Positions 17,599 through 24,911 of a stretch of 27,148 bases of DNA are shown one piece after another. Numbering within the stretch: the stretch's first letter is position 1; every line of letters starts with the position of its first letter. Both the position numbers and the translations under genes were made by a program. This stretch comes from Tritrichomonas musculus (taxonomy: Eukaryota > Parabasalia > Tritrichomonadida > Tritrichomonadidae), in assembly GCA_039105265.1 (NCBI GenBank), contig JAPFFF010000306.1, positions 1-27,148 of the forward strand, written 5' to 3'. The notes beneath the pieces were generated by a model, which worked only from the letters and a program-made list of their open reading frames with translations, was not told the origin of the DNA and made no database searches.

Positions 17599-18354
17599 AT
17601 GTTGTATTCAATTCAAAGTAAACCTGAAAATTATAATACAGTAAGACTAAATATCGATATACCATGGAAATGTGAATTTGTTAAATACTATGTTTCATCT
17701 ATTAATACTAAAGCCAATATTCTAATGACAACAGAAGATGATTATCTAATATTTGAAACAAAAAATGGAGAAATATTAATAAAATTTGAGGAGATGTATA
17801 ATTATTCATATTCGTATTTAGTAAATTATTTGAACTCTAATCAAAAAATAGGTGATGCTAATGCAAAGATTATTGAGTTCAAGAACATCAACAACAGAAC
17901 AATATCATTAAAACCTAATCAATCTATATCTTTCAAAGAAGGAAGTCATAGAGCAAAACTGATTACTGGTTTATTTAATACTAAAAAAGGTTATGTATTT
18001 ACTAATGGTATTGAATGTAAAGTACCTGATCTACCTATATTAGATTTTGCTAATAAATTATATTTGGTTTCATTACAAGGTATAGCAGCACATTCTACAA
18101 TAGGAGATCAAGAATATACTCCTAGTATTATAGCAAACATAGATACAATGATATTAGATCAAGAAGCTTTAATAGTATCATATGATATGGCTAAACCAAT
18201 AAAAATAAAAGTAAATACAGATTCATTAAAATATCTTGAAATGAGATTAGTTGATTTTATGTTTCAACCTGTTATACTTAAGTCTCCATTATTTATAACA
18301 TTAAAAATAAAACCAAGTACAAATGCTGATGTATATGACGTATTAACAAAATAA
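17599..18354 (+). CDS. Probable minor capsid (penton-like) protein (251 aa)
   Basis: Length and predicted all-beta character fit the single jelly-roll minor capsid (penton) proteins of Polintons and relatives. Visible support is a run of alternating strands: SHRAKLITGLFN at 116-127; KLYLVSLQGIAAHS at 153-166; ALIVSYDMAKPIKIKV at 190-205; and the terminal pattern YLEMRLVDFMFQPVILKSPLFITLKIKP spanning 212-239. The last part, an acidic-aromatic turn followed by two strands, is how penton proteins of this group usually end. It sits directly upstream of the polymerase on the same strand (57-bp gap) and across a 19-bp gap from A2. Family assignment is by pattern memory, not alignment; another jelly-roll protein remains possible. 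Confidence 0.55.
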   Translation: MLYSIQSKPENYNTVRLNIDIPWKCEFVKYYVSSINTKANILMTTEDDYLIFETKNGEILIKFEEMYNYSYSYLVNYLNSNQKIGDANAKIIEFKNINNRTISLKPNQSISFKEGSHRAKLITGLFNTKKGYVFTNGIECKVPDLPILDFANKLYLVSLQGIAAHSTIGDQEYTPSIIANIDTMILDQEALIVSYDMAKPIKIKVNTDSLKYLEMRLVDFMFQPVILKSPLFITLKIKPSTNADVYDVLTK

Positions 18355-18392
18355 AAAAATATAAATATAATTATTTTAGCGTGATATTTTAT

Positions 18393-18405
18393 TATTTTTA
18401 TTTTC
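18393..18405 (+). promoter_or_regulatory. T-rich upstream element of the polymerase gene
   Basis: TATTTTTATTTTC lies a few bases before the ATG at 18412, like the T-run/A/T-run blocks in front of the genes at 1068, 1366, 21885 and 24842. It may be a leader or promoter element. Confidence 0.3.
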
Positions 18406-18411
18406 TAGAAA

Positions 18412-21400
18412 ATGAGTTATTTGTTTGACATTTCAGTTGACCTTTATTCAGCTGCAAAAACAGAAGCTAGAAAAGAATACAAACAAAGAATAAAGGACGT
18501 GAAAGATAAAGCTAAGTTCAAGAAATATTTACGAGAGTTTATGTCAAAAGCTAATAAAGAGATATCATTTGAGATAGATATAGGAGAAGATGAAGATAAG
18601 AGATTAGCATTTACAGAAACATTAAGACATTTACAGAAGAATAATAAAAAGAAGGTTGTAGTTAAAAGTGAATCATTAGACGGAGAACAATATAAATGGT
18701 TTACTTTATCGAAAGAGAAAAAGATAGATTCAACTATAGGACACATAGCAGGTACAATAGATTTAAATTATGATTGTTCTGATAATAACCCTTATATAGG
18801 CAATTCATTTATTCCATCTAAATATCAATTACTCTTCATTCATAATAAAAGGAATGGAAGAAAAACAACATTTGCAGTCGATAAACAAGATAATAAAGGA
18901 CAGTTATACGAAGAAGAAATAGAGATAGATGAAGATTATAGAGAAAACCCTGAAGGTGGATTCTTTCCTTATATCAATCTCTCTGATTTAGATTTAACTC
19001 AATATCAAATATTTAAGACCATAGATAAAAAGAACTATAAAGATAATTGTTTAGTATATGCTTGTATTCAATCAAATGTATTTACAGAAGATGAAATCAA
19101 TCATTTAAGGTATATGGTCAAAACACGTTTAGTCCCTAATAACCTGATATATGAGATATCAAAATACTTCAAATGTCATTTTATTGTTAGGCGTATAGAA
19201 GAGCAATATGATATTAAACATCAACAACAAATAAAGATAGATACAAGAAAGAAAGAATGGGCAAAAGATTTTAATAGAACTGTAGATTTATTATTATACA
19301 AGAATCATTATATGATATATAAACCATTAAATGGAATGAAACCTATGACAATATTTCGCAAACTATTTAAAGAAGGAAGATTTAGAGAGATAAAGAGTTG
19401 TGAAATGAATATATTAGCAACAAATGAGTATAATAATAATTTAAATGATTTTACTGACCTTAACTATGATCATGATTTATGTACGAAATTAATAGATTCA
19501 TCGTCAGAAATGAAAAAGGAGAGAGAATGGACTAAGATATATTATTCAGATTTTGAAACTGATACTACTGTCTCACCTCATAGACCTTATCTTAATATCA
19601 CTGTATACAGAACAAAAGAATTAATACATAAAATGATATTTGATGGTCCTAATATCTCAGATAGATTATTAAACTCATTAGAAAACAATTCATTAACTTA
19701 CTTTCATAACCTGAAATATGATGCTTGTTTCTTTATTAATACACCAGGATGGGATGTACAGCTAACAGAGAGAAATGGTACAATACTACAAATAGTGATG
19801 ACTAAGTATAAAGAAATTGAAGCTAATGATAAACGAACAAAGAAGATGATAAAAATGACAGTAATAGAGAAGAGATTAACATTTAGAAATAGCTATTCCA
19901 TTATACCTGCTGCTTTAGCTTCATTTGGTAAAATGTTTCAACTAAATGTTCATAAAGAGGTAATGGCTTATAAGATATATACAGAAAAGAATATAAAAAG
20001 ACAATATGTAAGTGTACTTGAATTTCAATTACAATATTATTTAGAGAATCAGGATAAAATGGAATTTAAACAAATTAAAGAAAATTGGAAACAACTAATA
20101 AATAATGCTAAAGCTTGTGGTGCATATGATAACATGAAAATAGATATAATGAAGTACGCTATATATTATTGTAAGCTTGATTGTATTGTATTAATGAAAG
20201 GAGTAGAGAAATTTAATAGAGATTTGGTTGAAGTATTTAAACAAACGAAGACAGATATGCCTAATGTTCATAACTTTATCTCTATTAGTGCTATTGGTTA
20301 TTATTATGCTTTTAGATTTGGTTGTTTTGATGAGTGTTATCAATTAAGCGGAAAACCACAAAGCTTTATCTTAAGATGTGTTAATGGTGGAAGAACTATG
20401 ACAGCTAATAATGAAAAGCAATATATAGAAGATAGAATACAAGATTTTGATGCTGTTTCATTATATCCTAGTGCAATGTATTTTATGCCAGGTATAGCTA
20501 AAGGAACACCAAAAATAATATCATCATCAATAACTACTGAAGAATTACTAAAATATGATCAGTTCTTTATTGAAATAAACATAACAAAAATAAAATGCAA
20601 ATCTAATAAACCTTATAAATTTGGTCAGATATATAGTAGAAATGAACAAGGATCCAAAATATTTAATAATAATCCAATTAATAACTTTTATATAGATAAG
20701 AGAGCTTTTCTTGATTTATTGGATTTTTATGAATTTGATTATGAGTTTATTAGAGGATACTATTTTAATGAAGGATTTAATAATAAGATTAATGTATTTA
20801 TAGAAAAATTGTTTAGTCTTAGAAAAAGATATCAAGATGCTAAGAACCCATTACAACAAACTATAAAACTACTTCTTAATTCTATTTACGGAAAATCAAT
20901 ATTAAAAGCAACAACAACAGAAACAAAATGTATTCCTAAAAATAATGCAATTAAATATATATGGAAACACTATAATTATATAACAGAGGTGATAGAGAAC
21001 AAAGAAATCGATAACATATATGTTAAAAAAGTAAAACCTATTAACAATCACTTTAATCTCCCTCAATTTGGCGCAACTGTTTTGTCATATAGTAAACATT
21101 TAATGAATAGAGTAATAAGTACAGCTGAACAAAATGGAATAGATATATACTACACAGACACAGATAGTATTCACGTTAAAGAAATAGATGTACAAAAGAT
21201 AGCTGATGTCTTTAAACAAAAATATGGAAAAGAATTAATAGGTAAAAAGATGACTCAATTTCATTGTGATTTCGATTCATTTGATGGTGCTGTAGGATCT
21301 GTTTATTCTAGAAAATTAATAGCATTAGGAAAGAAATCATATCTTGATATATTAGTTGATGAACAAGGTAATGAAGGTTATCATATAAGAATGCGTGGAG

Positions 21401-21585
21401 TACCTAAGCAATGTATTATTAATAAAGCTAAACGAATGAATATAACAATAGAACAACTATATGATAGAATGTATAAAGGAGAAGAGATTACATTTAATTT
21501 ATTAGATGGTGCAAATTGCTTTAGAAAATCATCATCTTATCAACAAATTAATCTACCTCAATTTGAACGAAAAATAAAGTTCTAA
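18412..21585 (+). CDS. polB: Protein-primed family-B DNA polymerase with OTU-like N-terminal region (1057 aa)
   Basis: Replicative polymerase of the Polinton/bidnavirus/adenovirus-like protein-primed class. The exonuclease motifs are intact: Exo I D380-x-E382 in YYSDFETDT, Exo II D437 in YFHNLKYDACFF, Exo III Y586...D590 in YCKLDC. Polymerase motifs: the GG motif near 658-661 (VNGGR), motif A D680 in DFDAVSLYPSAM, motif B K819...Y826-G827 in KLLLNSIYGKS, motif C Y914-T-D916-T-D918-S, and KKSY at 974-977. Residues 211-220 (DNCLVYACIQ) and 297-300 (KNHY) give a Cys213/His299 pair. It resembles the OTU-like cysteine-protease domain reported at the N-terminus of Polinton and bidnavirus polymerases. 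The length is typical of Polinton PolB. It looks whole. It is downstream of the penton gene on the same strand and converges on the gene ending at 21619. Confidence 0.95.
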   Translation: MSYLFDISVDLYSAAKTEARKEYKQRIKDVKDKAKFKKYLREFMSKANKEISFEIDIGEDEDKRLAFTETLRHLQKNNKKKVVVKSESLDGEQYKWFTLSKEKKIDSTIGHIAGTIDLNYDCSDNNPYIGNSFIPSKYQLLFIHNKRNGRKTTFAVDKQDNKGQLYEEEIEIDEDYRENPEGGFFPYINLSDLDLTQYQIFKTIDKKNYKDNCLVYACIQSNVFTEDEINHLRYMVKTRLVPNNLIYEISKYFKCHFIVRRIEEQYDIKHQQQIKIDTRKKEWAKDFNRTVDLLLYKNHYMIYKPLNGMKPMTIFRKLFKEGRFREIKSCEMNILATNEYNNNLNDFTDLNYDHDLCTKLIDSSSEMKKEREWTKIYYSDFETDTTVSPHRPYLNITVYRTKELIHKMIFDGPNISDRLLNSLENNSLTYFHNLKYDACFFINTPGWDVQLTERNGTILQIVMTKYKEIEANDKRTKKMIKMTVIEKRLTFRNSYSIIPAALASFGKMFQLNVHKEVMAYKIYTEKNIKRQYVSVLEFQLQYYLENQDKMEFKQIKENWKQLINNAKACGAYDNMKIDIMKYAIYYCKLDCIVLMKGVEKFNRDLVEVFKQTKTDMPNVHNFISISAIGYYYAFRFGCFDECYQLSGKPQSFILRCVNGGRTMTANNEKQYIEDRIQDFDAVSLYPSAMYFMPGIAKGTPKIISSSITTEELLKYDQFFIEINITKIKCKSNKPYKFGQIYSRNEQGSKIFNNNPINNFYIDKRAFLDLLDFYEFDYEFIRGYYFNEGFNNKINVFIEKLFSLRKRYQDAKNPLQQTIKLLLNSIYGKSILKATTTETKCIPKNNAIKYIWKHYNYITEVIENKEIDNIYVKKVKPINNHFNLPQFGATVLSYSKHLMNRVISTAEQNGIDIYYTDTDSIHVKEIDVQKIADVFKQKYGKELIGKKMTQFHCDFDSFDGAVGSVYSRKLIALGKKSYLDILVDEQGNEGYHIRMRGVPKQCIINKAKRMNITIEQLYDRMYKGEEITFNLLDGANCFRKSSSYQQINLPQFERKIKF

Positions 21586-21589
21586 TTTT

Positions 21590-21616
21590 AAAAACAATTA
21601 TATTATTTTTGTTTTT
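21590..21616. terminator. AT hairpin between convergent polymerase and DNA-binding gene ends
   Basis: AAAAACAA at 21590-21597 pairs with TTGTTTTT at 21609-21616 around an 11-nt loop, filling the 33-bp gap between two convergent stops. It could end or process transcripts of both strands. Confidence 0.4.
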
Positions 21617-21618
21617 TC

Positions 21619-21885
21619 TTATTCCTTATTGGTTAAAACTGTTGCTGCAATCTTCTTTAACTCTTCTAATTCTTGTTTCTTTCTTAATCTATATTCTTTT
21701 TGTTGTAATCTTCTAGCTTCTAATCTTTCTTCTTGACTCATATACTTACTCTTTCTTCCTCTTTTCTGTTTTTCTATTTTAGGTTCTTCTTCAATTATAT
21801 TTTTAAGATCCTCATTTTTAGATTTGGTTAATTTCTTTATCACCTTTGTTTGATTGAATTGTGTTAGATCTATTTTATTTGACAT
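21619..21885 (-). CDS. Small basic DNA-binding-like protein with AT-hook and basic-region motif (88 aa)
   Basis: I choose the ATG at 21885 (MSNKIDLTQFNQ). An upstream ATG at 21957 would add a purely hydrophobic AT-encoded leader and overlap the neighbouring coding end at 21930. Residues 41-48 (KRGRKSKY) resemble an AT-hook. Residues 52-76 (EERLEARRLQQKEYRLRKK plus QELEEL) look like the basic region and first heptad of a bZIP-type helix. Short proteins of this style are common in large DNA viruses and Polinton-like elements. A role in DNA compaction or transcription is inferred. It is preceded by a T-rich block (TATTTTTATTTTTATAG) like other genes here. Confidence 0.65.
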   Translation of the reverse strand: MSNKIDLTQFNQTKVIKKLTKSKNEDLKNIIEEEPKIEKQKRGRKSKYMSQEERLEARRLQQKEYRLRKKQELEELKKIAATVLTNKE

Positions 21886-21887
21886 TT

Positions 21888-21905
21888 CTATAAAAATAAA
21901 AATAT
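21888..21905 (-). promoter_or_regulatory. T-rich upstream element of the DNA-binding gene
   Basis: On the minus strand TATATTTTTATTTTTATA ends just before the ATG at 21885, the same class of block seen before 1068, 1366, 18412 and 24842. Confidence 0.3.
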
Positions 21906-21929
21906 AAATTAAAAAGATTAAAATTAATA

Positions 21930-22460
21930 CTACATATTTATTCCATATTTTAGACAAAGATGATATTTATTAACTAACTCATTATATTCTCTATTATATA
22001 CTTGTTTAAAATCAGTACACACTTCTCCATTATCATTTACAATCTTTATAGCTTCTATTTTTCGAATTGGGTTTACTTTTGAACTACAACATTTAATATC
22101 TTCATCTAAACTAATTTCAACTGATTCGGCTTTAACAATAGCTTTAATAATATTAGATAAAGATGTAGAAGGAACAATAATACAATTCTTTGATATGAGA
22201 TTAGCTATTAAAGCTTTGTCTTGATTTAATAATATATTAGCATATGTTTCAAGTATTATGTATTTAGGATCTTTTAATTCTTCTTCCTCTTTCGCTTCTA
22301 ACTCTATATCTCTTGTAATAACTATTTCTTCTTTACCATCATCTCTCTTATTGATAATGATATTATTACTTATATTAGATGTTGATTGTGCAGCTGCTTG
22401 AGGCTCTAAACTTACATTTGCGTTAATTGCACCTTGATTTAATGATCTCTTCTTTATCAT
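21930..22460 (-). CDS. Unknown protein (176 aa)
   Basis: MIKKRSLNQGAINANVSLEPQ... I do not recognise the family. The first 75 residues are polar and low in order, with an acidic segment at 66-84 (IELEAKEEEELKDPK). Residues 85-130 look helical (YANILLNQDKALIANLISK). A C-C pair occurs near 143-144 in IKCCSSKVNP, and the C-terminus (155-176) is again polar with tyrosines. There is no membrane segment. It sits in a row of four minus-strand small genes with gaps of 34-51 bp, which suggests a late structural or core-protein cluster. That is inference from position only. Confidence 0.6.
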   Translation of the reverse strand: MIKKRSLNQGAINANVSLEPQAAAQSTSNISNNIIINKRDDGKEEIVITRDIELEAKEEEELKDPKYIILETYANILLNQDKALIANLISKNCIIVPSTSLSNIIKAIVKAESVEISLDEDIKCCSSKVNPIRKIEAIKIVNDNGEVCTDFKQVYNREYNELVNKYHLCLKYGINM

Positions 22461-22494
22461 TTACTTTACAAAAAAAGTTAACTAATAAGTATGT

Positions 22495-22929
22495 TTAATA
22501 ATGTATATATTTTTTATTCAGATTAATTGGTTTAAAGTATCCTATTCGCCCTTTATTTCTTTCATTTGCTTTACCTTGTATTTCTCCTAAACTCTCTGGT
22601 TTCTTAAGGTATGGAGGAAGAATAGGAGCTTTAGGCGCTTTATCTTTTTTAATGAAATATCCACCGTCTGTAATAGAAACAGGAGGTTCGTGTAAAGGTT
22701 TTGTTTTATGTTGATTTGATTTAGGTGGTTTTACTGGTTTATTCTCCATATACTTTATTGGTGGTCTATTAATCCTTTGATTAAAAGTAACAGCATATGT
22801 ATTATCATTTGAAAATATACCATAATGATTAAACTCTATATTCTTTTCTGTTTTAGTAGCTTCATTAAACATAGCACCTTCAACACCTACTGTAGTTGAA
22901 TTGGGATTTCTGTATTTATTCATTTTCAT
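22495..22929 (-). CDS. Basic proline/lysine-rich unknown protein (144 aa)
   Basis: Begins MKMNKYRNPNSTTVGVEGAMF; the ATG at 22923 (two codons later) is an equally good start. The middle is rich in Pro and Lys (RPPIKY, KPVKPPK, APKAPILPPYLKKPE), which points to an extended, disordered, positively charged protein. The C-terminus is KYIHY. No family is recognised. Small basic proteins near capsid genes of such elements are sometimes DNA-packing or scaffold proteins. Here that is only a possibility. A 16-bp palindrome lies 30 bp upstream of its start. Confidence 0.6.
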   Translation of the reverse strand: MKMNKYRNPNSTTVGVEGAMFNEATKTEKNIEFNHYGIFSNDNTYAVTFNQRINRPPIKYMENKPVKPPKSNQHKTKPLHEPPVSITDGGYFIKKDKAPKAPILPPYLKKPESLGEIQGKANERNKGRIGYFKPINLNKKYIHY

Positions 22930-22958
22930 TTCAAAAAAAAAATATGATATTAAAGGTA

Positions 22959-22974
22959 GGTCGGAATTCCGACC
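22959..22974. terminator. 16-bp perfect GC-rich palindrome between two small genes
   Basis: GGTCGGAATTCCGACC is perfectly self-complementary and contrasts with the AT-rich surroundings. It lies 6 bp past the stop of the 150-aa gene (22981) and about 30 bp before the start of the next gene. On the minus strand a T run follows within 25 bases, giving a hairpin-plus-T layout. It could be a 3'-end signal or a protein-binding operator. Confidence 0.5.
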
Positions 22975-22980
22975 AACGAT

Positions 22981-23433
22981 TTATTCAAGTACTAATGGTT
23001 GATGTTCTCCTATAAATAGTTCAGGTGTATCTAATTCATATCTTTTACGTAATTCTTCTATCATTGTTTTAGTCTTTTTAGATGCTAATTCGATTGAATA
23101 ATTATAATAACTATATTCCTCATATTTTTGTTCTATATTTGAACCATTAACAAAGAACTCATTCATTTTATAATTTAATCTTCTTCTTGTGTTAGTACTT
23201 AATACAATGTGTTCTATGTCATATTCCTTTATCTTATCAGGATATATTCTCCATACTGTTTTATCTGTTTTGAAAGAGATGTACATTACTTTAGCTAAAT
23301 AATTGTTATGATTTAATTGAATAGGATATTTATCACAAAGAATAGCAAAATTACATTCTTTAAAATCTTCAGGTTTATTGGCTAGAGAAATAATAAAATT
23401 GATATAATCATATACCTTTAATTGATTTTCCAT
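22981..23433 (-). CDS. Unknown protein (150 aa)
   Basis: I choose the ATG at 23433 (MENQLKVYDYINFIISLANK). An upstream ATG at 23463 would add a hydrophobic leader encoded by the T-rich 5' region. The protein is a mixed alpha/beta chain with NFAILCDKYPIQL near 28-40 and a K/R-rich stretch near 80-88 (TNTRRRLNY). A helical segment near 117-140 reads SIELASKKTKTMIEELRKRY. No family is recognised. It is the first gene of the four-gene minus-strand cluster ending at 21619. Confidence 0.6.
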   Translation of the reverse strand: MENQLKVYDYINFIISLANKPEDFKECNFAILCDKYPIQLNHNNYLAKVMYISFKTDKTVWRIYPDKIKEYDIEHIVLSTNTRRRLNYKMNEFFVNGSNIEQKYEEYSYYNYSIELASKKTKTMIEELRKRYELDTPELFIGEHQPLVLE

Positions 23434-23755
23434 TTTTGATTGAAATAAAAAATATAAATACAAAAATAAAAATAAAATATCAAATAAAAAAATTTAATAA
23501 AAAATTAAAAAAGTGACATTTATCCACTTATTTTAAAACCTTCATTTTTTTAGTTTAGGTTAGTAAATCATCATATATAAGGATAATTTAGTTATAAAAT
23601 ATTATTTCATACATCATTTATTTATTTATCATTAATTTAACTTTGAATCTTACATATAAATATATATTTATTATTAATTCTATAAAAAGAGACAGTGGAC
23701 CTAATAAAAAGAATTTAACCATTATTATACATCAATTTAGAAGATTTTTATAAAT

Positions 23756-24121
23756 GTTTTTATCTTTGTAATTACTAATATAATTATTTTTTTATCTTTG
23801 CATTTGCAAAAGTAATTATTTTGAATACTTTATTGAATTTTTATCTTTGCAATTACTATAATAATTATTTTTTTATCTTTGCAAAATCAATGATTTATCA
23901 TTGAAATTATCTTTGCACTCTCAATTTTGAATGCTTATTGAATTTTTATCTTTGTAATAATTAAGATAATTATTTTTTTATCTTTGCATTTGCAAAAGTA
24001 ATTATTTTGAATGCTTATTGAATTTTTATCTTTGCAATTACTATAATAATTATTTTTTATCTTTGCAATTACTATAATAATTATTTTGAATACTTAATTG
24101 AATTTTTATCTTTGTAATTAT
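23756..24121. repeat. Degenerate array of TTTTATCTTTGCAA units
   Basis: The word ATCTTTG recurs about ten times, usually as TTTTTATCTTTGCAATTACT or TTTATCTTTGCATTTGCAA. Between the words lies the perfect palindrome AATAATTATT, and TTGAATGCTTATTGAA or a close variant. Higher-order units of roughly 70-190 bp are recognisable. Repeated identical words with a palindrome resemble a binding-site array, but no function can be assigned from sequence. Confidence 0.75.
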
Positions 24122-24149
24122 AAATAAAAAAATGTTGTCCTTTCTATTT

Positions 24150-24194
24150 TTCGAACCCCGTAACTTTTTATCCATGAAATTACTATTGAGCTAA
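24150..24194 (-). other. tRNA-like A-box/B-box pair (weak)
   Basis: On the minus strand TTAGCTCAATAGTA (24181-24194) resembles a tRNA D-arm/A box and GGGGTTCGA (24150-24158) resembles a T-arm/B box. The spacing is several bases too short, the acceptor stem does not pair, and the T stem is poor. This is at most a decayed tRNA or tRNA-derived piece, or chance. Confidence 0.2.
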
Positions 24195-24227
24195 GTATCA
24201 AGTTGAAAGATTTCTATAGGTTATTAT

Positions 24228-24842
24228 TTAATTATTTTTAATTCCATATTGATATTTAAAAATACGAATTGTTATAGCAGTTAGTTTATTATTAATATCT
24301 CTTGTGTTTATTATTTTATATTTTCCTTTTGTTAAATTTATATGCATAATTCTATAAATATTATCAGTTATTCTTTCATAAAAAATATCTTCTTCTTTTT
24401 CTCCTTTATAATAAAAATATTTGTTTTCTTCAAAAAATCGTCTTTCATTTCTTATATCATAATGTGTTATAGAAATTGATTCATCAGGAATATTATCAAT
24501 AAAAATATATTCAACTCCATTTTTTGTTGAAACATTTCTATTATTATCTTTTGCTGAACACCAACGAAGATTTGATAAATGATAATCAGCTCTATTGTGG
24601 TTAAGGTGATCTATGAAAGGTAAATTATTTGGATTATCTATAAATTGTTTAGCTATTATTTGGTGTTTAAGAATATTAGGCTTACCATTCATACAAACAC
24701 TTACATATCCACAATTATTTATACTTTCTTTAACTACATATTTATTATCTTTTCGTCTAATAGTATAAGGGAAATCATTTAATATTTCATATTCAGGGTG
24801 TTCGTTTAATGTAACAAATTCAATAACTCCTCCTTCTGACAT
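24228..24842 (-). CDS. NUMOD4/HNH homing-type endonuclease with C-terminal extension (204 aa)
   Basis: Residues 17-31 (EYEILNDFPYTIRRK) are the NUMOD4-like segment and K59-H60 precedes the HNH core. D78-H79 and N91-LRW lie in IDHLNHNRADYHLSNLRW, with N100/N101 after it; the expected HNH residues are present. Residues 108-204 form an extra domain (VEYIFIDNIPDESISITHYD, then FEENKYFYYKG and YRIMHINLTKGKYK). I recall a similar tail in HNH proteins of protist elements, and it may bind DNA. The core is closely related to the 111-aa enzyme at 681-1016. It is followed upstream by a T-rich leader and the MCP gene in the same orientation. It may be a free-standing selfish gene inserted between structural genes. 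Confidence 0.8.
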   Translation of the reverse strand: MSEGGVIEFVTLNEHPEYEILNDFPYTIRRKDNKYVVKESINNCGYVSVCMNGKPNILKHQIIAKQFIDNPNNLPFIDHLNHNRADYHLSNLRWCSAKDNNRNVSTKNGVEYIFIDNIPDESISITHYDIRNERRFFEENKYFYYKGEKEEDIFYERITDNIYRIMHINLTKGKYKIINTRDINNKLTAITIRIFKYQYGIKNN

Positions 24843-24911
24843 AATATTTGTGTAAATACGAAATAAAAAAAATAAAAATAAAAATAGAATGACAAAATAT
24901 ATTTTTGTTCA

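Larger units (their letters stand above)
23434..24227. other. Long AT-rich non-coding region
   Basis: Nearly 800 bp without a credible gene, the largest gap in the window. The first 320 bp are featureless AT-rich DNA. From about 23756 it becomes an imperfect repeat array, and a tRNA-like A/B-box pair lies on the minus strand near 24150-24194. In an otherwise compact element this is the best place to look for a regulatory or replication site. Confidence 0.6.

Noticed and set aside
18444-18746. Minus-strand 100-aa frame at the polymerase start
   Set aside because: It is antisense to the polymerase N-terminus and shows no family pattern.
21886-21957. Longer N-terminus with a membrane anchor for the DNA-binding-like protein
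   Set aside because: The extra residues come from a T-rich leader and overlap the end of the neighbouring gene; the ATG at 21885 gives a cleaner start.
24121-24215. Functional tRNA gene
   Set aside because: The A and B boxes are too close and neither the acceptor nor the T stem pairs, so only a weak remnant is noted.
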